DNA of 5,536 bases from Betaproteobacteria bacterium. GTDB lineage: Bacteria; Pseudomonadota; Gammaproteobacteria; Burkholderiales; Burkholderiaceae_C. A model generated the notes under the pieces. It was not told the DNA's origin, searched no databases, and saw only the letters and a program-made list of their open reading frames with translations. This document shows positions 1 to 5,536 of the stretch, one piece after another (the stretch's first letter is position 1; every line of letters begins with the position of its first letter). The stretch lies in assembly GCA_005882155.1 (NCBI GenBank), contig VBCQ01000472.1, forward strand, positions 1,013-6,548, given 5' to 3'. The position numbers were made by a program, and so were the translations under genes.

Positions 1-1434
<1,434 letters not shown>

Positions 1435-1443
1435 GGGACAGGT

Positions 1444-1448
1444 CTCTC
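1444..1448 (-). promoter_or_regulatory. Weak ribosome binding site of alaS
   Basis: Read on the minus strand, GAGAG lies nine nt upstream of the alaS ATG, inside the 22-nt gap after the toxin gene. It is only a partial match to the anti-Shine-Dalgarno complement. The alaS start rests mainly on the conserved MKASEIR N-terminus. Confidence 0.4.
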
Positions 1449-1456
1449 AGCGCAAA

Positions 1457-1897
1457 TCAAATCGATGGCTGTGGATACAGCCGGATGCCGGCGCTCGGCG
1501 CGGCAGCCATCATGTCGTCATCGTAGGTGGCCAGCGCGGCTTTGCGGCGCAACGCGAGCTCGAAATAAATGGCGTCGTAGGCGCTGAGCCGATAGGCCCG
1601 CGCGATCTCGAGGTTGCGCGTCACGTCGACCACATGCGCATCGACAACCGGGTTCAGCGCGTTGATCAAGCTCAGTGCGGCGCCGACCTTGGCGGCCGTT
1701 GCAGCACCGCGCCGCTCGGCCTGGACAAGGGCGTTGGCAACCTCGGCATTCCACAGCGCCGGCACCAGCAGCTCGGCGTTCTTCAGCAGCGTCAACCCCG
1801 ATGCGTGAGGCCGCGGCGCCTGCGTGTGCAACACGTAGCGCAGCACGAACGACGCATCGAGCACCACGACTTCGGGCGAATTTTCCTTGAGCGTCAC
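1457..1897 (-). CDS. vapC: PIN-domain toxin of a type II toxin-antitoxin module (VapC family)
   Basis: A 146-residue protein with PIN-domain nuclease architecture. The four acidic positions expected for metal binding are visible: D14 in VVVLDAS, E52 in WNAEVANAL, D108 in SAYDAIYFELA, and D126 (or D127/D128) in ATYDDDMM. VapC toxins of this family are Mg/Mn-dependent RNases that typically cut tRNA or rRNA; the target of this one cannot be told from sequence. The length is typical for the family and no catalytic residue is missing, so it looks intact. It starts with GTG at 1897-1895, which overlaps the antitoxin's TGA as GTGA, so translation is probably coupled to the antitoxin. That start leaves 13 residues before the first catalytic Asp, which is normal. 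The gene ends 22 nt before alaS. The family assignment is firm; toxicity is inferred. Confidence 0.9.
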   Translation of the reverse strand: MTLKENSPEVVVLDASFVLRYVLHTQAPRPHASGLTLLKNAELLVPALWNAEVANALVQAERRGAATAAKVGAALSLINALNPVVDAHVVDVTRNLEIARAYRLSAYDAIYFELALRRKAALATYDDDMMAAAPSAGIRLYPQPSI

Positions 1898-2136
1898 TCG
1901 CGGCCCTTGCGAATCAAATCCTTGACCGATGCGTCGACCTTGATCGGCTCGAACGCGAGCAGCGCATCGATCGCCGCTTGGCGAGCGGCCACGCCGGCGC
2001 GGCGCGCACGGTTCACCGGCACCAGCTTGGCAACCGGCTTGTTGTGCCGGGTGATGATGACCTCTTCGCCCTTTTCGGCGCGGGCGACGAGCTCCGACAA
2101 ATGGGTCTTGGCTTCGAACAGGCCGATGGATTCCAT
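1894..2136 (-). CDS. Phd/YefM-family antitoxin (prevent-host-death type)
   Basis: An 80-residue protein starting MESIGLFEAKTHLSELVAR. The segment running through EKGEEVIITRHNKPVAKLVPV (about residues 4-41) is the Phd/YefM N-terminal DNA-binding and dimerisation fold. The tail (about 50-80, including AIDALLAFEPIKVDASVKDL) is the part expected to wrap and inhibit the toxin. Its role is to neutralise the PIN toxin encoded next to it and, as in this family generally, to repress its own operon. The ATG at 2136-2134 is chosen because it follows a GAGG ribosome site and matches the family N-terminus. The same frame stays open further upstream into the MocR gene, but that part looks like shadow sequence. 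It overlaps the toxin start by 4 nt. It would be called VapB by position, although its fold is Phd-like. Confidence 0.92.
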   Translation of the reverse strand: MESIGLFEAKTHLSELVARAEKGEEVIITRHNKPVAKLVPVNRARRAGVAARQAAIDALLAFEPIKVDASVKDLIRKGRE

Positions 2137-2141
2137 GGCGA

Positions 2142-2145
2142 CCTC
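2142..2145 (-). promoter_or_regulatory. Ribosome binding site of the antitoxin gene
   Basis: GAGG on the minus strand, five nt before the ATG at 2136-2134. It decides the antitoxin start against the longer open frame that runs back into the MocR gene. Confidence 0.7.
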
Positions 2146-2148
2146 GTT

Positions 2149-2163
2149 TGGTTGAATCAACCA
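2149..2163 (-). promoter_or_regulatory. Perfect 15-bp palindrome, probable autoregulatory operator of the toxin-antitoxin operon
   Basis: TGGTTGAATCAACCA on the plus strand is a perfect inverted repeat (two 7-bp arms around one central base). It lies between the -10-like TAGAAT and the antitoxin ribosome site, where the transcript is expected to begin. Phd/YefM and VapB antitoxins commonly bind palindromes at this position, so this is the likely site for antitoxin or toxin-antitoxin complex repression. The palindrome is seen directly; its function is inferred. Confidence 0.65.
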
Positions 2164-2164
2164 G

Positions 2165-2170
2165 ATTCTA
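2165..2170 (-). promoter_or_regulatory. Candidate -10 element for the toxin-antitoxin operon
   Basis: TAGAAT on the minus strand matches the sigma-70 -10 consensus at five of six positions. It lies one base upstream of the palindrome and 28 nt from the antitoxin ATG. No clear -35 hexamer is seen at 16-18 bp spacing, so the promoter is either weak or helped by other contacts. The stretch 2146-2170 is locally AT-rich (9 G/C of 25), unlike the surrounding coding DNA. Confidence 0.5.
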
Positions 2171-2171
2171 G

Positions 2172-2187
2172 CCGACCCCATGGTCGG
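2172..2187 (-). other. Small hairpin after the MocR gene
   Basis: CCGACC and GGTCGG form a 6-bp perfect stem with a 4-base loop, starting five bases past the MocR stop codon. On the minus strand it is followed by GCTAGAATC rather than a T-run, so it does not qualify as a standard intrinsic terminator. It could slow or partly end MocR transcription, or protect the 3' end of the message. Confidence 0.35.
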
Positions 2188-2192
2188 GCCGT

Positions 2193-3611
2193 TCACGCCG
2201 CCGCCATGCCCCTCGCCTGCAGCTCGATCTGCCGCGCCAGAAAGTCGTGCAGCCGCGCGTCGTCGCTGAACGCCACGTTGAAGCGCAGCCAGCCGGTCGG
2301 GTGCGGATCGACGCGGAACAAGTGGCCCGGCCCGAGCATGATGCCGGCCGCGACCGCTTGCTGCGACAGCTCGCCGCTGTCGGTGAGGTCGGGGTGACGC
2401 GCCCACAGGTACATGCCGGCCTTCGGCTCGTGAAACAGCTCGAAGCCGAGATCGACGAGCCGCGGCGCGACGCGCCCGTGCGCCGTCGCGAGCCGGTCGC
2501 GCAAGGACTTCAGGTGCTTGCGCCAGCGGCCTTCGGTCAAGGCACCGAACGCGAGCCGCTCGGTCAGGTCCGACGAGGTCAGGCCCGACACCATCTTCAG
2601 CTGCGCCAATTCGTCGAGCAGGTCAGGCCGCGCGACGACGTAACCGACACGAATGTTGGGCGAGATCGTCTTCGAGAAGCTGCCGATGTAGACCACACGC
2701 TTGAGCTGGTCGAGGCTCGCGAGTGACGGCCGCGGCTCGGGGTCGAGGTCGGCGTAGATGTCGTTCTCGACCAGTGCCACGTCGTGCGCTTCGGCGAGCT
2801 GTAGCAGGCGGTACAGCTGCGGCAGCGGTGTTATCGAATTGGTCGGGCTCTGCAGCCGCGGCTGGGTAAAGAACGCGCGCGGCCGGTGCTCGACAAGCAG
2901 CGCTTCGAGGGCCGCAAGGTCGTAGCCGCCGGGGGTGCGTGGCACGCCGATCAAGCGCGCACCCAGGAAGCGCAGCATGAACATCAGGTTCGGGTAGCCG
3001 GGATCGTCGACGAGTACCGCGTCACCCGGCCGAACGAGGCGTCGCGCCGCCAGGTCCAGCGCCTGACTGGAGCCTTGCGTCAACAGCACGTTGTCGGCGT
3101 TCACCGCGATCTGATGCTCGGCCAGCGATTCGGCGATCAACACCCGCAAGGCCATGTGGCCGTGCGGCAGGCCATAGCCGCCGAGCTCGGCACCGTCGGT
3201 CGCGAGCTGGCGCAGGCTGCGCCGCATGCCGTCTTCGAACAACCAGTCGTTGGGCATCCAGCCGCAACCCGGCTTGAGCTCCAAATTGCGGTTCTCGAAG
3301 ATTTGCTTCAGGTACCAGCGCGCGTCGAAGCGCGGATCGGCGCGCGGCGTGTCGCCGAGCGTCGTCGCGTCGCCGGGGCGGCGCTTGACGAAGAAGCCGG
3401 CGTTGGCGCGCGACAGCAGCCAGCCCTGGGCGACGAGCCGGTCGTAAGCCTCGACCACGGTGAACACGCTGACGCCATGCGACGCGGCGAACGCGCGTAT
3501 CGACGGCACTTTGGCGCCCGGCTTGAGCGCTTGCTCGCCGACCATGCGCCGAAAGCCATCGACGATCTGGCTGACCAGCGGCGTGGATGAATCGGGATTG
3601 AGCGTGAACAT
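2193..3611 (-). CDS. MocR-family transcriptional regulator (GntR-type winged helix fused to aminotransferase-like domain)
   Basis: A 472-residue two-domain regulator. Residues about 10-76 form a GntR-type winged helix-turn-helix (LKPGAKVPSIRAFAASHGVS, then VVEAYDRLVAQGWL). Residues about 100-470 form a fold type I PLP-binding domain: QGSSQALDL (179-187) for phosphate contact, D284 and Y286 in ENDIYADL, Schiff-base lysine K314 in SFSKTISPNIRVGYV, and R443 in GWLRFNVAF, at the usual carboxylate-binding position. Such proteins sense an amine or amino acid through PLP (GabR: GABA; PdxR: PLP) and act as regulators, not enzymes. The ATG at 3611-3609 is fixed by an in-frame TGA at 3617-3615, two codons upstream. 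It is transcribed away from gabT across a 136-bp gap, so a GabR-like role (activating gabT, repressing itself) is the best inference. The effector is not proven. The usual PTG of the cofactor loop reads SPTN (255-258). Confidence 0.93.
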   Translation of the reverse strand: MFTLNPDSSTPLVSQIVDGFRRMVGEQALKPGAKVPSIRAFAASHGVSVFTVVEAYDRLVAQGWLLSRANAGFFVKRRPGDATTLGDTPRADPRFDARWYLKQIFENRNLELKPGCGWMPNDWLFEDGMRRSLRQLATDGAELGGYGLPHGHMALRVLIAESLAEHQIAVNADNVLLTQGSSQALDLAARRLVRPGDAVLVDDPGYPNLMFMLRFLGARLIGVPRTPGGYDLAALEALLVEHRPRAFFTQPRLQSPTNSITPLPQLYRLLQLAEAHDVALVENDIYADLDPEPRPSLASLDQLKRVVYIGSFSKTISPNIRVGYVVARPDLLDELAQLKMVSGLTSSDLTERLAFGALTEGRWRKHLKSLRDRLATAHGRVAPRLVDLGFELFHEPKAGMYLWARHPDLTDSGELSQQAVAAGIMLGPGHLFRVDPHPTGWLRFNVAFSDDARLHDFLARQIELQARGMAAA

Positions 3612-3636
3612 GAATCAGCGCGTGTCAGGGGTTCCG

Positions 3637-3660
3637 TGTACAGGGTGTTGACCCTGCACA
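3637..3660. repeat. Inverted-repeat operator candidate (sites 1 and 2)
   Basis: TGTACAGGG (3637-3645) and CCCTGCACA (3652-3660) are inverted copies matching at 8 of 9 positions around a 6-base spacer. As 10-mers, site 1 is TGTACAGGGT on plus (3637-3646) and site 2 is TGTGCAGGGT on minus (3660-3651). An outer pair, GTGTAC (3636-3641) and GTACAC (3661-3666), is also complementary, so the whole stretch is highly symmetric. It is probably a binding site for the divergently encoded MocR protein. Confidence 0.6.
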
Positions 3661-3683
3661 GTACACCGCGCCAAAGGAGCGGC

Positions 3684-3693
3684 TGTACATGGT
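3684..3693 (+). repeat. Operator candidate site 3
   Basis: TGTACATGGT is the third copy of the motif, in the same orientation as site 1 and 47 bp from it; the wider 13-bp stretches (3637-3649 and 3684-3696) agree at 10 positions. It reaches into the place where a -35 element would lie relative to the -10-like TAGAGT at 3713, where an activator could contact RNA polymerase. Confidence 0.5.
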
Positions 3694-3712
3694 ATCTCTG
3701 CCCGTCACGACC

Positions 3713-3718
3713 TAGAGT
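3713..3718 (+). promoter_or_regulatory. Weak candidate -10 of gabT
   Basis: TAGAGT matches the -10 consensus at four of six positions and would place the transcript start near 3725, about 23 nt before the gabT ATG. No good -35 sequence accompanies it, so it is a tentative call based mainly on position. Confidence 0.3.
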
Positions 3719-3731
3719 TGACGCTGCACAG
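3717..3731. repeat. Operator candidate site 4, copy of 3647-3661
   Basis: GTTGACGCTGCACAG repeats GTTGACCCTGCACAG (3647-3661) with one mismatch in 15, exactly 70 bp downstream. Read on minus, it gives the fourth motif copy TGTGCAGCGT (3730-3721). It covers the expected gabT transcript start, just before the ribosome site, so binding here would be expected to block gabT initiation. Confidence 0.55.
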
Positions 3732-3736
3732 ACAGC

Positions 3737-3740
3737 GGAG
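3737..3740 (+). promoter_or_regulatory. Ribosome binding site of gabT
   Basis: GGAG, seven nt before the ATG at 3748. It decides the start in favour of this ATG over the in-frame TTG at 3718, which has no comparable site and would read through operator site 4. Confidence 0.75.
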
Positions 3741-3747
3741 TTCGACC

Positions 3748-5259
3748 ATGCACCGTGACACCCTCCCGACCAACGCCGCGCTGATGGCGCGCCGCAAGAC
3801 CGCCGTGGCGCGCGGCGTCGGCCAGGCGCACGAGATCTTCGTCGCCCGCGCCCGCCATGCCGAGCTGTGGGACGTCGAAGGCCGGCGCTACATCGACTTC
3901 GCCGGCGGCATCGCGGTCGTCAACACCGGCCACTGCCACCCCGACGTGATCGCCGCGGTGAAGGCGCAGCTCGACCTCTACACCCACACCTGCTTCCAGG
4001 TCGTCGCCTACGAGCCGTATGTCGAATTGGCCGAGCGGCTGAACGCGCTGGCGCCCGGCGCGTTCGCGAAGAAGAGCCTGTTTCTCACGACCGGCGCCGA
4101 GGCGATCGAGAACGCGGTGAAGATCGCCCGCGCCTACACCAAGCGGCCGGGCCTCATCGCGTTCAGCGGCGGCTACCACGGCCGCACGATGATGACGCTC
4201 GGGCTGACCGGCAAGGTCGCGCCGTACAAGCTCGGCTTCGGCCCGTTCCCCGGCGAGGTGTTCCACGCGACGTTCCCCAACGAGCTGTACGGCATCAGCA
4301 TCGACGCCGCGCTGCGCTCGGTCGACGCGATCCTGAAGAACGACATCGAAGCCGAGCGCGTCGCCGCCTTCATTCTCGAGCCGGTGCAAGGCGAAGGCGG
4401 CTTCTACGTCGCGCCGCCGGCGTTCGTCGAAGGGCTCAAGAAGATCGCCGACAAGCACGGCATCCTGCTGATCGCTGACGAGGTGCAGACCGGCGCCGGC
4501 CGCACCGGCACGTGGTTCGCGTGCGAGCAGTGGAGCGTCGCGCCGGACATCATCGCGACCGCCAAGTCGATGGCCGGCGGCTTCCCGATTTCCGGTGTCG
4601 TCGGGCGTGCCGAAGTGATGGACGCCCCCGCGCCCGGCGGGCTCGGCGGCACCTACGCCGGCTCGCCGCTCGGCTGCGCCGCGGCGCTGGCGGTGCTCAA
4701 GGTGTTCGACGACGAGCGCCTGCTCGAGCGCAGCAAGGCGGTCGGCGATCGACTGGTGGCCGGACTGCGGCGCATCGCGAACAAGCACGCGGCGATCCGC
4801 GACGTGCGTGGGCTCGGCGCGATGGTCGCGATCGAGCTGTTCAAGGGCGGTGACCTCGCGCAGCCCGATGCGGCGCTGACGCAGCGCGTGATCGCCGAGG
4901 CGGCGCGGCGCGGCTTGATCCTGCTGTCGTGCGGCAGCTACGGCAACGTGATCCGCATCCTCGTGCCGCTGACCGCATCCGATGCGCTGCTCGACGAGGG
5001 ACTGCAAGTTCTCGCCGACAGCTTCGACGCCGTGCCGCAATGGTCGGCACCCGTCCTCCCCGCTCGGCCCCGGCCGACGCTGCACCGCCGAAGCCGTCGG
5101 CATCGCCCGCCTCCGCCGAGCCGCTGGTGCGCTTTCGCGGCGTGCAGAAGACCTACGACGGCCTGCATCTCGTCGTGCGCCAGCTCGACCTGGACATCCA
5201 GCGCGGCGAGTTCCTCACCTTGCTCGGCCCGTCGGGCTCGGGCAAGACGACGACGCTGA
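3748..5259 (+). CDS. gabT: 4-aminobutyrate aminotransferase with abnormal C-terminal read-on
   Basis: A cytoplasmic class III PLP aminotransferase that transfers the amino group of GABA to 2-oxoglutarate, giving succinate semialdehyde and glutamate. Residues 1-431 align along their whole length with GabT: YTHTCFQVVAYEPY (78-91), TTGAEAIENAVKIARA (114-129), GGYHGRT (141-147), EPVQGEGGFY (211-220), ADEVQTGAGRTGT (243-255) with PLP-contacting D244, Schiff-base K273 in AKSMAGGFP, GGTYAGSPL (300-308), and R403 in NVIRILVPL. The family normally ends right after the position of Q431 (E. coli GabT ends FDEAKQ; here FDAVPQ). Here the next codon is TGG (5041-5043), and the frame runs to TGA at 5257-5259, adding 72 Arg/Pro/Ser/Ala-rich residues that overlap the ATPase gene in another frame. 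The functional gene is best taken as 3748-5040; the tail may be a lost stop or a base error. It could also accept related omega-amino acids. Probably controlled by the divergent MocR protein. Confidence 0.93.
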   Translation: MHRDTLPTNAALMARRKTAVARGVGQAHEIFVARARHAELWDVEGRRYIDFAGGIAVVNTGHCHPDVIAAVKAQLDLYTHTCFQVVAYEPYVELAERLNALAPGAFAKKSLFLTTGAEAIENAVKIARAYTKRPGLIAFSGGYHGRTMMTLGLTGKVAPYKLGFGPFPGEVFHATFPNELYGISIDAALRSVDAILKNDIEAERVAAFILEPVQGEGGFYVAPPAFVEGLKKIADKHGILLIADEVQTGAGRTGTWFACEQWSVAPDIIATAKSMAGGFPISGVVGRAEVMDAPAPGGLGGTYAGSPLGCAAALAVLKVFDDERLLERSKAVGDRLVAGLRRIANKHAAIRDVRGLGAMVAIELFKGGDLAQPDAALTQRVIAEAARRGLILLSCGSYGNVIRILVPLTASDALLDEGLQVLADSFDAVPQWSAPVLPARPRPTLHRRSRRHRPPPPSRWCAFAACRRPTTACISSCASSTWTSSAASSSPCSARRARARRRR

Positions 5260-5536
5260 TGATGCTCGCCGGCTTCGAGTCGCCGACCGCCGGCGACATC
5301 GTTCTCGACGGCAAGCCGATCACGCGCACTCCGCCGCACAAGCGCCACTTCGGCATGGTGTTCCAGAACTACGCGCTGTTCCCGCACCTCACCGTCGGGC
5401 AGAACGTCGCCTACCCGCTGACGGTGCGCGGCATCGCGAAACCCGAGCAGGCGCAGCGCGTCACGCGCGCGCTCGACATGGTGCGGCTGCAGGGCATGGC
5501 CGACCGCTTGCCGAGCCAGCTCTCGGGCGGCCAGCA
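5040..5536 (+). CDS. PotA-like ABC transporter ATP-binding protein, N-terminal 165 residues (3' end beyond window)
   Basis: The nucleotide-binding subunit of an ABC importer, acting at the inner face of the cytoplasmic membrane. From the ATG at 5040 it shows a 27-residue Pro/Ala/Ser-rich leader, then the ATPase core starting at PLVRFRGVQKTYDG, with the A-loop tyrosine Y39, Walker A GPSGSGKTT (63-71), Q-loop MVFQNYALFPHLTV (106-119) and signature LSGGQ (161-165). Walker B, the H-loop and the regulatory domain lie past the edge. The core resembles PotA-type ATPases of putrescine/spermidine and related importers, but substrate cannot be read from an ATPase. No Shine-Dalgarno sequence precedes the ATG, which coincides with the end of the normal GabT coding region, so translation is probably coupled to gabT. 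An alternative is the in-frame GTG of PLVRF at residue 30. Position after gabT suggests import of GABA, putrescine or another precursor feeding GabT. Confidence 0.93.
   Translation, partial: MVGTRPPRSAPADAAPPKPSASPASAEPLVRFRGVQKTYDGLHLVVRQLDLDIQRGEFLTLLGPSGSGKTTTLMMLAGFESPTAGDIVLDGKPITRTPPHKRHFGMVFQNYALFPHLTVGQNVAYPLTVRGIAKPEQAQRVTRALDMVRLQGMADRLPSQLSGGQ

Larger units (their letters stand above)
3612..3747. promoter_or_regulatory. Divergent MocR-gabT control region
   Basis: This gap holds the promoters for both genes and no coding sequence. It contains four related 10-bp sites, TGT[AG]CA[GT][GC]GT, listed separately, in the order plus, minus, plus, minus. The two left sites form a near-perfect inverted repeat. 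The left pair starts 26 bp from the MocR start codon, suited to autorepression. The right pair brackets the expected gabT promoter. No strong consensus -35/-10 pair is seen in either direction, consistent with a promoter that needs an activator, as known for other MocR-controlled genes. Confidence 0.7.

Noticed and set aside
2172..2187. Intrinsic terminator of the MocR gene
   Set aside because: The stem is only 6 bp and no T-run follows on the minus strand, so it is recorded only as a hairpin.
2137..2406. Upstream extension of the antitoxin frame
   Set aside because: The extra residues overlap the MocR 3' end in another frame and are Arg/Ala-rich. The ATG at 2136 has a ribosome site and the family N-terminus, and the operator and -10 lie between.
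3690..3695. TGGTAT, the complement of the ATACCA box known from Bacillus subtilis GabR
   Set aside because: A single 6-mer in a distant phylum is weak evidence, and no second copy at matching spacing is present. The four 10-bp repeats are a better operator candidate.
3718..3747. TTG start for gabT ten codons upstream
   Set aside because: It lacks a ribosome site, covers operator site 4 and the probable transcript start, and the added residues are not part of the GabT family; GGAG at 3737 points to the ATG at 3748.
5030..5045. Programmed frameshift making a GabT-ATPase fusion
   Set aside because: The ATPase frame is -1 relative to gabT, but no slippery heptamer or following stem-loop is evident at the junction, and both proteins have normal family ends there. 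A lost stop explains it more simply.
3712..5103. 463-codon open frame on the minus strand opposite gabT
   Set aside because: It lies opposite highly conserved GabT sequence and crosses the regulatory gap. Its low-complexity Arg/Ala/Gly/Asp-rich product matches nothing known to me, so it is a codon-bias shadow.

Overview
The window is GC-rich and densely coded, with strong G/C preference at third codon positions. Its gene set (bacterial-type alaS, a MocR-family regulator, gabT, a PotA-like ABC ATPase) fits a high-GC proteobacterium, plausibly a betaproteobacterium of the Burkholderiales. That placement is inferred from protein resemblance and base composition, since no rRNA or other marker is present.

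Layout: four genes lie on the minus strand and two on the plus strand, diverging from a 136-bp regulatory gap at 3612-3747. Reading leftward from the gap: a MocR-type regulator (3611-2193), a short gap with a hairpin, a promoter-like -10 and a 15-bp perfect palindrome (2137-2192), a Phd/YefM-type antitoxin (2136-1894), a PIN-domain VapC-type toxin overlapping it by 4 nt (1897-1457), and, 22 nt further on, the first 478 codons of alaS (1434 to the window edge). Reading rightward: gabT (from 3748), then the first 165 codons of a PotA-like ABC transporter ATPase (from 5040), cut by the right edge just after its LSGGQ signature.

How the parts work together: the MocR-type protein is an obvious candidate regulator of the divergent gabT. 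The gap carries four copies of a 10-bp motif, TGT[AG]CA[GT][GC]GT, in alternating orientation, a good candidate operator set. GabT converts GABA to succinate semialdehyde. The ATPase resembles those of polyamine or related importers, so gabT and the transporter probably form an uptake-plus-catabolism operon. The toxin-antitoxin pair has its own operator-like palindrome and sits directly upstream of the essential gene alaS, possibly in one transcript with it.

The oddest feature is the 3' end of gabT. At the point where the protein family normally ends (residue 431, base 5040) the frame has TGG instead of a stop. It stays open for 72 more codons to 5259, in a different frame across the start of the ATPase gene. 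One base change (G5043 to A) would restore a TGA overlapping the ATPase start codon as ATGA. I see no CRISPR array, tRNA, rRNA, insertion sequence or prophage signal, and no convincing evidence of a wholly new system.
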